From NCBI RefSeq assembly GCF_030646115.1, contig NZ_JAUSMX010000014.1, forward strand, positions 62,001 to 126,000: a DNA stretch of 64,000 nt, given 5' to 3'. Positions 55,827 to 64,000 of the stretch are shown piece by piece. The stretch comes from Fluviicoccus sp. GTDB lineage: Bacteria > Pseudomonadota > Gammaproteobacteria > Pseudomonadales > Moraxellaceae. The first letter of the stretch is position 1. Every line of letters starts with the position of its first letter. Below the pieces are notes generated by a model. That model saw nothing but the letters and a program-made list of their open reading frames with translations. It did not search any database and had not been told where the DNA came from. The position numbers were made by a program, and so were the translations under genes.

Positions 55827-56948
55827 TCACTCATCGGTCTGAGCACACTCACTCAGCTTGGTGTCCAGCGTGCAACGGACTTTTTTCAGGATCTTCATCA
55901 TCCGCGCATCATAGAAGCCGTCCTTTGTCATCTGGATGCGGGTGCTGTTCAGGAAGTCCTCAACCGCCTTCAACTGCGCGGCATCCTGCTCAATCCAGTA
56001 CTTGCCCGGAATATCCTTGTCCTGGTGGTCAATACTGATGAAGAACTGGTTCAGTAGGTCCTCCAGGAATTGCGCCGACATGGAGCGGAAAGCGGCCACG
56101 CGGGCATCCACATCATCGGTCTTCTTGCTGATCAAATCGCGGTTAATCACCAGCACGGCGCTCAACTGGCCCATGGGGGACTTGAAGATGCCGCCTTTCT
56201 CGCCCATGCCCTGACCCAACTGGAAGGGATGGTAGGCAACAGCGGGAGAGAGGATGGCGTCGGCTTCCCCTTTGTTAAAGGGTTTGGCGAAACCGCTCAG
56301 CGACTCAGGAACAGCGGTGGCGCCCATCTTGCCCACCAGCGTATTCAGCGACTTGTCCCAGTTCAGGATCGCCACTTTCTTGCCGTTCATGCCGTCCAGG
56401 GTCTTCATGCTGCCATCACGCACAAACAGGTACTGTGCACCCAGCGGATAAGCGCCAATGGTCTGGTACGAACCGGTAATGGTGTAGGGTTCAATCTTCT
56501 TGTCCAGCAGGGTTTTCAGTACAACCCGCATGTGCTGGTAAGTGGGAATCGCGCCGGGCGCGTCCAGACTGCCCATGAAGCGGTTGAACTCGCGGGAGCG
56601 CAGGGTGGACATCACCGCGCCTTCGCACTGACCGGCCTTGAAGGCCTTGACCGCGTCCTCTTCTTCCGTGAAAACCTTCAGCGTGGCTTCAATGTTCCAG
56701 CGTTTCGCAATCAGCGCCAGATCCTGAGCACGGCCATAATATTCACCGTTGCGGCCTTGCATGTCGAAGAAGCAGATCGACATTTTCAGGGGTTTGGTGA
56801 AAGCGGTGGGCAGGCCTTGTGCGCCGGGTTTGATGTCCTTGGCCAAAGGCAGCAGGTCAGCCGCAAATGCCTGGGAGCCAGCGAGGAGCATGCCCAATTG
56901 GCAAGCGGTCAGCAGATTTTTCTTGAGCCGTGAATACATTTTTTTCAT
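55827..56948 (-). CDS. periplasmic solute-binding-like protein (DUF6091)
   Basis: 373 residues with a signal peptide (ACQLGMLLAGSQAFAAD). MSICFFDMQGRNGEYYGRAQDLALIAKRW and KAGQCEGAVMSTLRSREFN match DUF6091, a TRAP-type solute receptor-like group. No transporter genes are adjacent, so the partner and the ligand are unknown. Gene ends with a Cys pair. Confidence 0.78.
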   Translation of the reverse strand: MKKMYSRLKKNLLTACQLGMLLAGSQAFAADLLPLAKDIKPGAQGLPTAFTKPLKMSICFFDMQGRNGEYYGRAQDLALIAKRWNIEATLKVFTEEEDAVKAFKAGQCEGAVMSTLRSREFNRFMGSLDAPGAIPTYQHMRVVLKTLLDKKIEPYTITGSYQTIGAYPLGAQYLFVRDGSMKTLDGMNGKKVAILNWDKSLNTLVGKMGATAVPESLSGFAKPFNKGEADAILSPAVAYHPFQLGQGMGEKGGIFKSPMGQLSAVLVINRDLISKKTDDVDARVAAFRSMSAQFLEDLLNQFFISIDHQDKDIPGKYWIEQDAAQLKAVEDFLNSTRIQMTKDGFYDARMMKILKKVRCTLDTKLSECAQTDE

Positions 56949-57148
56949 CCTGTGCCGGGCCCTGTCGGGGCCTGTGATGTTGTAAGCGCGTGTTGTTGTG
57001 TTTTGTGCTGCACGATTTTGTCAGCAACGGATGTTGCTGCCAAATCCATTCATGCGCTGATTATGGCACAGATGTTTGGGATTTTCCTGCGAAGTGTGAT
57101 CGGTTGGACGTAATGGAAAAGGACGGTGCAGGAGGAGAAATCCGGGCA

Positions 57149-57180
57149 TGAAAAAGGCGCTTGGGTAAGCGCCTTTTTCA
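57149..57180 (-). terminator. terminator after tRNA-Val
   Basis: Stem of AAAAAGGCGCTT and its complement with loop GGGT, eight bases after the tRNA 3' end; T-run on the minus strand. Confidence 0.88.
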
Positions 57181-57187
57181 AGAAAAA

Positions 57188-57262
57188 TGGTGGGCGATAC
57201 TGGGATCGAACCAGTGACCCCTACCGTGTGAAGGTAGTGCTCTCCCGCTGAGCTAATCGCCC
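57188..57262 (-). tRNA. tRNA-Val (anticodon CAC)
   Basis: Minus strand reads GGGCGATTAGCTCAGCGG at its start and ends with encoded CCA. The acceptor stem GGGCGAT/ATCGCCC, D-arm, anticodon stem CTACC/GGTAG around TTCACAC (anticodon CAC) and T-arm are complete. Confidence 0.95.
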
Positions 57263-57339
57263 GTCTTTCAACGAGGGGTGCATAATACCAGATTGCACCC
57301 CTTGATCAAGGGGGACGTGCGTTTACACGCCCCGACTGA

Positions 57340-59079
57340 TCATTTTTTTATCGTTTGCGCCAGGAAATCGAACAGCGTATCCAGCGGAATGTGGCTGGTT
57401 TCACTGTCGCGACGGCCTTTGTACTCAATAAAGCCCTGATCCAGACCCTTCTCGCCCAGCACCAGGCGATGCGGAATGCCCATCAGCTCGCTGTCGGCAA
57501 ACTTCACGCCGGGGCGCTCGTTACGGTCATCAAAGAACACGTCATAACCGGCGGCGGCCAATTGCCGGTACAGCTTCTCGCCTTCTTCCTGAATGCGCAT
57601 CGATTTGGCCCAGTTCATCGGCACCAGTGCAATGTGGAAGGGGGCAATCGCGTCCGGCCAGATGATGCCGCTGTCGTCGTGGTTCTGCTCAATGGCGGAA
57701 GCCACCACGCGGGTGACGCCAATGCCGTAGCAGCCCATCGTCACCACGAACGGCTTGCCGTCTTCGCCCAGCACGCTGCAATTCAGCGCTTCGGAATACT
57801 TGGTGCCGAGCTGGAAAATATGGCCGACTTCGATGCCGCGCTTGATCTCCAGCGTGCCGTTGCCGTCGGGGGAGGGGTCACCTTCCACCACGTTGCGGAT
57901 GTCGGCCACTTCCGGCTCCGGCAGGTCGCGGGCAAAGTTGACGCCGGCCAGGTGGAAGCCTTCCTTGTTGGCGCCGCAGACGAAATCACTCATCACGGCT
58001 ACGGTGCGGTCTGCAATGACGCGCACCGCCTTGCTGACGCCCACCGGACCAATGAAGCCGGGTTTGCAGTTCAGGAACTCAACAATCTCGGCTTCGGTCG
58101 CCAGACGGTGATCTTTCAGCCCGGCCAGCTTGCCGGCCTTGATTTCATTGACTTCATGATCACCGCGCACCAGCAGCAGCGTGAAGTGCTTGACCACCGG
58201 GGCTTTTTCATCGGCCTGGGTTTCCGTCACCACGGCCACAGCCTTGACAGTGCGGCTGACGTCCAGGCCCAGCAGTGCGGCAACATCGGCACAGGCGGTC
58301 TGGGTCGGGGTGGACACTTCACGGAAATCTTCGGAGGCGGCTGCACGGGCGTGAGCCGGAGCCAGGGCTTCGGCCATCTCTATGTTGGCGGCGTATTCAC
58401 TGCAATTGCTGAAGGCGATATCGTCTTCGCCGCTGGACGCGAGCACATGGAACTCGTGGGAGCCGGTGCCGCCGATGCTGCCGGTGTCAGCCTGCACCGG
58501 ACGGAAATTCAGCCCCAGGCGGGTGAAGATACGGCAATAGGTGTCGTACATCACGTCATAGGTTTCTTGCAGGGAGGCTTGGTTGGCGTGGAAGGAATAG
58601 GCGTCCTTCATGATGAACTCACGCGAGCGCATGACGCCGAAACGTGGGCGGATTTCGTCGCGGAACTTGGTCTGAATTTGGTAGAAGTTCACCGGCAGCT
58701 GTTTGTACGAGCGCAATTCGTTGCGCGCCAGGTCGGTAATCACTTCTTCATGGGTGGGGCCCAGTACAAAGGGCGCGCCATGACGATCCTTGAAGCGCAG
58801 TAGTTCCGGACCATACTGCACATAACGGCCGGACTCTTCCCACAGTTCCACGGGCTGGGTCACGGGCATCAGCACTTCCAGGGCGTCAGCGCGGTTCATT
58901 TCCTCGCGGATAATGGCTTCCACCTTCTTCAACACGCGGTGGCCCAGCGGCAGCCAGTTATACAGGCCGGTGCCGACTTTGCGGATCATGCCCGCGCGCA
59001 GCATCAGCTGGTGGGAAATCACGACGGCGTCGCTGGGGGTTTCACGCAGGGTGGCAAGCAGGAATCGGCTGGCGCGCAT
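57340..59079 (-). CDS. proS: prolyl-tRNA synthetase (bacterial type)
   Basis: 579 residues. Class II motifs with [18 protein letters not shown], the [16 protein letters not shown] region with the following inserted editing domain (about 225-405, [16 protein letters not shown]), and a C-terminal anticodon-binding domain. Charges tRNA-Pro and edits Ala-tRNA-Pro. Confidence 0.97.
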   Translation of the reverse strand: MRASRFLLATLRETPSDAVVISHQLMLRAGMIRKVGTGLYNWLPLGHRVLKKVEAIIREEMNRADALEVLMPVTQPVELWEESGRYVQYGPELLRFKDRHGAPFVLGPTHEEVITDLARNELRSYKQLPVNFYQIQTKFRDEIRPRFGVMRSREFIMKDAYSFHANQASLQETYDVMYDTYCRIFTRLGLNFRPVQADTGSIGGTGSHEFHVLASSGEDDIAFSNCSEYAANIEMAEALAPAHARAAASEDFREVSTPTQTACADVAALLGLDVSRTVKAVAVVTETQADEKAPVVKHFTLLLVRGDHEVNEIKAGKLAGLKDHRLATEAEIVEFLNCKPGFIGPVGVSKAVRVIADRTVAVMSDFVCGANKEGFHLAGVNFARDLPEPEVADIRNVVEGDPSPDGNGTLEIKRGIEVGHIFQLGTKYSEALNCSVLGEDGKPFVVTMGCYGIGVTRVVASAIEQNHDDSGIIWPDAIAPFHIALVPMNWAKSMRIQEEGEKLYRQLAAAGYDVFFDDRNERPGVKFADSELMGIPHRLVLGEKGLDQGFIEYKGRRDSETSHIPLDTLFDFLAQTIKK

Positions 59080-59207
59080 ATTCGGGTTCCAATAGAAAAA
59101 ATGAGCAGGTGATACGGATGGCGCGATTGTACGGCGTACAGCCCCCCGGAGAAAACTGCTAATATGGCCGTCTTTCCCTGAAATGTCGCTGTCCCCCGGA
59201 AGCCTTC

Positions 59208-61667
59208 ATGCCTGTAAAACCCCTGACCGTTGACCAGTTGTACAAACCCGCCCACGCCGAATCCCTGCCGGCGTCCACCCGCCGCGCCAAGGCCTTCAAT
59301 GATTTCCTGGGTCAGGACCGCGCCCGCGAGGCGGTGCACATGGCGCTGGCCATGCCGCACGATGGCTACAATATCTTTGCTGTCGGCTCCAACGGTCTGG
59401 GCAAGCGCACCATGATCAAGCGCTTACTGCAGGAAATGGCGGAAGACATGCCGCCCGCCAGCGACTGGTGTTACCTCAATAACTTTGTCGATCCGCGCAA
59501 GCCCATGGCCCTGCAATTGCCGCCGGGCAAGGGCGCGTTGCTGCAAAAGGCGCTGGTGAAGCTGTGGCGCCAACTCAGCCGCGCCATTCTCACCACCTTC
59601 CAGCATGAGGCCTATCAGGGCCGTGTGGAGGGGCTGAAGGGGGAATTGTCTTCGGCCCAGCAGGAAGCCTTGCAGGATCTGGCGCTGGAAGGGGAAAAGC
59701 GCGGACTGAAGCTGGTGCTGCGCACGCCCGGCGGCCATGGCTTCTCGCCGGTGAATGACAAGGGCGAGGTGATGAACGTCGAGGAGTTTAACACCCTGCC
59801 CCAGGACGAACAGGACAAGCGCAAGAAAGCCATGGTCGACATGGAAGAGCGCATGCAGAAACTTGCCGACAAGCTGGGAAAACTGGAAGAAATCAATCGC
59901 GACCAGGTGCAAAAGCTGAACGAGGAGGTGGCGCTGGCCACGATCAAGCCCTTGTTCCAGCGGGTCTATGACCAGTTCAATGACCTCAAGCCGTTCACTG
60001 ACTACCTCGACGCCTACCAGCAGGACGTGGTCGACAACATCGACCTGATCCTCAACGCCCATGATTCCGAGCAGGACGCGGTAGCCAGCGTCACCTCCGA
60101 CAACGCCATTCCCTCGCGCTACCAGGTCAACGTGGTGGTGACGCACAACCCGAAGAAGGGCGCGCCGGTGGTGTTCGAGGACTTGCCCACGCACTATAAC
60201 CTCATGGGACACGTGGAACAGGTAACGTACATGGGGACGGTCGCCACCGACTTTACCCTGATCCGTGCTGGTTCACTGCACCGCGCCAACGGCGGTTTCC
60301 TGATGCTGGAAGCCGAGCAGGTGTTGGAACAGCCTTATGCCTGGCAAGGGCTGAAACGGGCTTTGAAGTCGCGCGCCATCAAGCAGTCGTCGCTGGAACA
60401 GATGCTGACCCTGACCGGCACCATCTCGCTGGAGCCAGACCCCATTCCGCTGCACCTGAAAGTGGTTCTGCTGGGCGATCCGGAAACCTTCTACCTGTTG
60501 CAGGAATATGACCCGGAAATCCAGCAACTGTTCAAGATCCGCGCCGACTTTGCCGGTGTCATGCCGCGCAGCCTGGAGAACGAACAGCGCTACGGTCATT
60601 TCCTGGCGGATTGCGTCGCCAAGGAAAAACTGCTGCCTTTTGACCGCAGTGCGCTGATGAGCCTGATTGAGGAAAGCGCGCGCTCCGCCGATGATCAGCA
60701 CAAGTTGTCGCTGCATGCCGCCAGTGTCGGCGACTTGCTGCGCGAGGCGCATTTTTGGGCCAAGTCAGAGGAGGCCAAGCAGGTGACCGCCCGTCATGTG
60801 CGCTTGGCGCTGGACGGTCAGGAGCGTCGTCGCGGCCAGTTGCGTGAATACTATCTGGAAGATATTGCCCACGGTACCCAGTTGCTGACCGTGGACGGCG
60901 GCGCAGTGGGCCAGATCAACGGCCTCACCGTCATCCATTACGCCGACAGTGAGTTCGGCATGCCGTCACGCATCACCGTCACCGTGCATCATGGCGGCGG
61001 TGAAGTGCTGGATATCGAGCGCACCGTGGACATGGGCGGCCCGCTGCATGCCAAGGGCGTGCTGATTTTCTCCAGCTACCTCAAGTCCCGTTTCGGCCGC
61101 GAACGACCGCTGCATTTCTCCGCCAGTATTGCTTTCGAGCAGAACTACGGCGGTGTGGATGGCGACAGCGCCACGCTGGCGGAACTGGTGGCCTTGGTGT
61201 CGGCCATTAGTGGCATCCCGGTGCTGCAGGGCATGGGCATTACCGGTTCCATGAACCAGGTGGGAGAGGTGCAGCCGATCGGTGGCATCAACGCCAAGAT
61301 TGAAGGCTTTTTTGCCGCCTGCCAGCTCAAGGGCATCAGCGGCAAGCAGGGCGTGGTAATGCCGGTGCAGAACGTGCGCAACCTGATGCTGCGGCCGGAC
61401 GTATTGGCGGCTGTCGATCAAGGGCAGTTCGTCATCTATGCCATCAGCAAGGCCGAGGAAGCTCTGGAATTGATGCTGGGCATGCCCATGGGGCAGCCGG
61501 ACAGCAAGGGGCGTTATCCGGATGACAGTATCACCGGCCGGGTGCTGAAACAGTTGAAGCGCTGGCAGAAAGCCGAGCGTGACGACCACGGCGAGGGCGT
61601 CGGCAAGAAGAATAAGGGCAAGAAGAAGGGCGGCAAGAAAGGTTCGGATAAAGAGGCCGCTGCCTGA
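59208..61667 (+). CDS. Lon-family ATP-dependent protease (LonB-like, AAA_32)
   Basis: 819 residues. P-loop GSNGLGKRT (60-68), an inserted coiled-coil region (about 150-245), HRANGGFLMLEAEQVL as Walker B, and a Lon peptidase domain with S654 in GDSATLAEL and K697 in NAKIEGFF, 43 residues apart as in Lon. The C-terminus is Lys/Gly-rich. Different from housekeeping Lon; E. coli YcbZ is similar. Physiological substrates unknown. Confidence 0.93.
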   Translation: MPVKPLTVDQLYKPAHAESLPASTRRAKAFNDFLGQDRAREAVHMALAMPHDGYNIFAVGSNGLGKRTMIKRLLQEMAEDMPPASDWCYLNNFVDPRKPMALQLPPGKGALLQKALVKLWRQLSRAILTTFQHEAYQGRVEGLKGELSSAQQEALQDLALEGEKRGLKLVLRTPGGHGFSPVNDKGEVMNVEEFNTLPQDEQDKRKKAMVDMEERMQKLADKLGKLEEINRDQVQKLNEEVALATIKPLFQRVYDQFNDLKPFTDYLDAYQQDVVDNIDLILNAHDSEQDAVASVTSDNAIPSRYQVNVVVTHNPKKGAPVVFEDLPTHYNLMGHVEQVTYMGTVATDFTLIRAGSLHRANGGFLMLEAEQVLEQPYAWQGLKRALKSRAIKQSSLEQMLTLTGTISLEPDPIPLHLKVVLLGDPETFYLLQEYDPEIQQLFKIRADFAGVMPRSLENEQRYGHFLADCVAKEKLLPFDRSALMSLIEESARSADDQHKLSLHAASVGDLLREAHFWAKSEEAKQVTARHVRLALDGQERRRGQLREYYLEDIAHGTQLLTVDGGAVGQINGLTVIHYADSEFGMPSRITVTVHHGGGEVLDIERTVDMGGPLHAKGVLIFSSYLKSRFGRERPLHFSASIAFEQNYGGVDGDSATLAELVALVSAISGIPVLQGMGITGSMNQVGEVQPIGGINAKIEGFFAACQLKGISGKQGVVMPVQNVRNLMLRPDVLAAVDQGQFVIYAISKAEEALELMLGMPMGQPDSKGRYPDDSITGRVLKQLKRWQKAERDDHGEGVGKKNKGKKKGGKKGSDKEAAA

Positions 61668-61672
61668 TTCGT

Positions 61673-61709
61673 ATGAATCCCCCTGGCTGCTATTCGCGGG
61701 GGGATTCAT
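61673..61709. terminator. hairpin after Lon-like gene
   Basis: ATGAATCCCCC and its complement form an 11-bp stem with a loop of about 15 bases, beginning five bases after the stop codon; no T-run. Confidence 0.5.
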
Positions 61710-61957
61710 GCTGATATTCATATTATTTGCTAGTGAATGATTTGTATTTTTTGTAATTCGGTGTGGTTTTATATTATATGCTGACCGTAATTATTCTGTT
61801 GATGCTATGGTTAATCATTAATGGTTTTTTCTTGAATTAACTCCGGCTGTTTGTTATTTTCCTGTCCTGCCAAAACTCTTCAGACCTTGTCCAATAGCTG
61901 GATGGCTATCGATTGTTACAGGTTTGGGTTTCTGGCGCATGGTTTCAGGAGAGCCGC
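61710..61957 (+). other. AT-rich leader region of the diguanylate cyclase gene
   Basis: About 250 gene-free bases, strikingly AT-rich until about 61850 against GC-rich surroundings. A sigma-70-type promoter may lie at 61751-61779 (TTGTAA, 17 bases, TTATAT), which would leave a leader of about 175 bases. I recognise no riboswitch in it. Confidence 0.4.
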
Positions 61958-63208
61958 ATGCAAGACACACATCTGTCCATGATGTCCACCCAGGCCGGTC
62001 AGCGATACGAAGAGCTTGGCCGAATCTCGGAAGTGATGAAGTCCGCGGTCAGTCTCTGGTTTTTCCGGTTTCCTGAGCCGGTTGAGCAGGCCTTCATCCG
62101 CAGGCGCGTGGAAGACAGCCAGATGATCATCCGTGTCGGCAGGCTTTATCTTTTGGTGATCGTGGGCTTGTTATTTCTGAAAAATATCCTGATGCACCAG
62201 GATTTATTGTCAGCCAATCATTATCAGTTGATTAAAACCGCTTATGTGCCTTTGGGACTGGCTGTTTGTGGAATCATTGTTGGTCATCGCATCCCGTTCA
62301 TTAATCGGCATTTGTATGCCTTCATGATCATTTTTGGTGCGCTGGCAGTTTATGCCATTACTATTTCCGCCTTTCTCATTCATCAACCGCTCTTTGCAGG
62401 GATGGTTGCCATCTATGTGGCTGTCACCATTTCACTGGTCACATTCGGGCTTCGCATTGTCATTTATCACTATGCCCCATTGATGCTGTTGACTGGTGGT
62501 TTGGCCGTACTAACCGCCTTGTTGAATCATTGGCCGCTGAGCCCCATGCTGTTCCTGCATTATTATGTCCTCTTTTCGTTCGTGATGCTGGCGCTGGCGG
62601 CCATCACGGAGCGTCGTGAGCGCAAGGCATTCTTGCAGGGTCTGATGCTGGATATCCAGACAGATCGCCTGCAAACGCTGAATGAGCAGTTGGCGAAGCT
62701 GGCTCAGCATGACGGGCTTACCGGCCTTTATAATCGACGGGCCTTCGACACATTCCTGGAAAGGGAATGGGATCACGCACTGCGTGACCGCAAGACCTTA
62801 TCTGTATTGTTTCTGGATGTGGATTTTTTCAAGCTCTATAACGATGCTCTCGGGCATTCTGCCGGCGATTTATGCCTTCAGAAAATCGCGCAGGCCCTGA
62901 GCAAAGCACTGCATCGTTCGATTGATATAGTGGCGCGTTATGGCGGAGAGGAGTTTGTTATACTGCTTCCTGGGACAGATGCGGCTGGGGCTGAGGAAAT
63001 ATCCCGTCGGATCATGGAAAGCATCCGCAGTACGGCCATACCGCATCCGCAATCAACGGTAGCGACTTCAGTGACTCTGTCTATTGGCATTTCAACCCGC
63101 GTTCCGCAGCCATCAGGAGTCGCCGGCAGTCTGGTTCGTGAAGCCGATATGGCCTTGTATCAAGCCAAAAACCAAGGACGCAACCGGTTCGTGTGTTTCC
63201 GGGATTAA
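61958..63208 (+). CDS. diguanylate cyclase with membrane sensor region
   Basis: 416 residues from the ATG at 61958, behind AGGAGAG; an in-frame ATG at 61913 adds 15 residues. Six hydrophobic helices (about 60-225), then a linker helix and a GGDEF domain: DGLTGLYNRRAF, DVDFFKLYND and the active site GGEEF (329-333). An RSID motif (320-323) five residues before it is the c-di-GMP inhibitory site, so the enzyme is probably active and feedback-controlled. Makes c-di-GMP. Confidence 0.95.
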   Translation: MQDTHLSMMSTQAGQRYEELGRISEVMKSAVSLWFFRFPEPVEQAFIRRRVEDSQMIIRVGRLYLLVIVGLLFLKNILMHQDLLSANHYQLIKTAYVPLGLAVCGIIVGHRIPFINRHLYAFMIIFGALAVYAITISAFLIHQPLFAGMVAIYVAVTISLVTFGLRIVIYHYAPLMLLTGGLAVLTALLNHWPLSPMLFLHYYVLFSFVMLALAAITERRERKAFLQGLMLDIQTDRLQTLNEQLAKLAQHDGLTGLYNRRAFDTFLEREWDHALRDRKTLSVLFLDVDFFKLYNDALGHSAGDLCLQKIAQALSKALHRSIDIVARYGGEEFVILLPGTDAAGAEEISRRIMESIRSTAIPHPQSTVATSVTLSIGISTRVPQPSGVAGSLVREADMALYQAKNQGRNRFVCFRD

Positions 63209-63220
63209 GCAGTGCTTGGC

Positions 63221-63652
63221 TTAATCCGCCTTCGCCCCTTCAGAAACATATTCCAGTATTTCCTGCCAGTACTCCCAGTCGGTGTGTTCCTGATATTCAA
63301 TATCCAGCGGGTAATGTTGGCGGCCGGCCAGCAACTGGTTCATCTGCTTGATGAAGCTGGGATAGCTCCTGGTGTAATAGCACCATTCCCGCTGTCCGTC
63401 GCCGGTAATGATATGCACCATGAAGTGTTCCACACCATCATCCAGCGGCTCCAGCAACTCCTCGAAAGCCTGCATTTCCTTCAGCAGATGCGCATCAGGC
63501 AATTCGTCATCAAAAATCCATTCAATGACGACAACCGTCGAAAACTCCTCCGGATCGGCGCCCTCAGGCGCATGTTGCCGCACACTGTAGATCTTTTTTG
63601 AGCCGTCCTCGTAATCCGCTGCTGCGGTCAGCCACTCTTGCTCCATCATCAT
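63221..63652 (-). CDS. DUF695-like small protein
   Basis: 143 residues. Three in-frame ATGs (63652, 63649, 63646) follow GGAGA; the last has the best spacing. Sequence is acidic and Trp/Tyr-rich with EHFMVHIITGDGQREWCYYTRS and a terminal EHTDWEYWQEILEYV, as in DUF695 proteins. Function unknown; it ends 12 bases from the cyclase gene tail-to-tail. Confidence 0.72.
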   Translation of the reverse strand: MMMEQEWLTAAADYEDGSKKIYSVRQHAPEGADPEEFSTVVVIEWIFDDELPDAHLLKEMQAFEELLEPLDDGVEHFMVHIITGDGQREWCYYTRSYPSFIKQMNQLLAGRQHYPLDIEYQEHTDWEYWQEILEYVSEGAKAD

Positions 63653-63721
63653 TCTCCGGAAACCCTGCCTATTTCAGAAACCTTAGGCGAGTCCGGCGGA
63701 ATTTGCACACTTAATTCAGGG

Positions 63722-64000
63722 TTATTGCGCCGGTGTTTCCATCGGGTATTGCTGCAGGTGCTGCTCGAAGCCCTCCAGCGTCATTTCACCCACGACACGG
63801 GCTTCAGTCCGTTCCTGACCATCCTGGAAAAACAGCACGGCGGGCGGCCCGAACAACTGGAAGCGCTTCAGTAAATCCCGCGAGGCAGGAGTGTTGTCGG
63901 TAATGTCAGCCCGCACCAGTTGCCAGTTCTGCAGTCGCGCCAGGGTTTCCGGGCGGGAGAAAATTTCCCGGTCCATGACTTTGCAGCTGACACACCAGTC
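63722..64000 (-). CDS. DsbD, second copy, C-terminal end (5' part beyond window)
   Basis: The frame is open to the right edge. The visible 92 residues begin DWCVSCKVMDREIF and hold FGPPAVLFFQDGQE, so this is the C-terminal thioredoxin-like domain of a DsbD-like protein. It is clearly different in sequence from the full copy at 27180-29039. The rest lies outside the window. Confidence 0.88.
   Translation of the reverse strand, partial: DWCVSCKVMDREIFSRPETLARLQNWQLVRADITDNTPASRDLLKRFQLFGPPAVLFFQDGQERTEARVVGEMTLEGFEQHLQQYPMETPAQ

Overview
The window looks like a chromosomal stretch of a free-living, GC-rich gammaproteobacterium. The best guess is order Pseudomonadales: the run nadD-rsfS-rlmH-mrdA-rodA-mltB-rlpA, and leuS-lptE-holA, match the order known from Pseudomonas, and pckG is the GTP-type enzyme found in Moraxellaceae relatives. 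No phage, plasmid or CRISPR was seen; the only complete mobile element is a group II intron.

Layout. 1-5.4 kb: end of an HD-GYP protein (+), then on the minus strand a PAP2 membrane phosphatase, a two-component system (kinase and OmpR-type regulator) and pckG. 5.5 kb: tRNA-Ser(UGA). 5.7-15.3 kb (-): a tightly packed nine-gene envelope operon: a small coiled-coil secreted protein, three TPR proteins (two of them lipoproteins), a small secreted protein, one ExbB/TolQ-type channel, two ExbD/TolR-type proteins and a TonB-like AgmX/PglI protein. It resembles the core of the Myxococcus Agl-Glt machine. 15.5-20.4 kb (+): pdxB, a sodium:solute symporter, a secreted protein and a DUF445 membrane protein. 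20.5-27.1 kb (-): rlpA, mltB, rodA, mrdA, rlmH, rsfS, nadD (cell elongation, ribosome and NAD functions). 27.2-34.2 kb: a redox module made of dsbD (-) and a divergent operon of a TlpA-like thioredoxin, a DUF4266 lipoprotein, a DUF3570 outer-membrane protein, an ApbE flavin transferase and a two-component system (+). 34.3-44.3 kb: proA, an alpha/beta hydrolase with a PilZ-like tail, a methyltransferase, holA, lptE, leuS, a YdcF-like protein and a TIGR01777 epimerase-like protein. 44.5-46.5 kb (+): a CobW GTPase and galE. 46.7-52.8 kb (+): a c-type cytochrome cluster (RoxA-like diheme protein, second diheme protein, monoheme protein, membrane protein). 52.8-54.7 kb: a group II intron. 54.8-64 kb: dusC, a solute-binding-like protein (DUF6091), tRNA-Val(CAC), proS, a Lon-like protease, a diguanylate cyclase, a DUF695-like protein and the 3' end of a second dsbD.

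How the genes may work together. Three parts deserve attention. First, the AgmX/ExbBD/TPR operon has the parts list of a proton-driven trans-envelope machine; one of its two ExbD proteins has lost the transmembrane Asp and the other keeps it. Second, the DUF3570 protein carries a D-x-x-T-G-A-S motif, the consensus for covalent FMN attachment by ApbE, and apbE is two steps away in the same operon. The promoter region of that operon carries two TTAAG-type direct repeats with 11-bp spacing, the kind bound by PmrA/QseB-type regulators, and the operon itself ends in such a two-component pair. Third, the cytochrome cluster has no recognised function; its last four genes are split by a strong terminator and a dispersed repeat.

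Signals for c-di-GMP appear three times (HD-GYP, PilZ-like, GGEEF with I-site). All functional assignments are from reading the sequence; no search or alignment was run.
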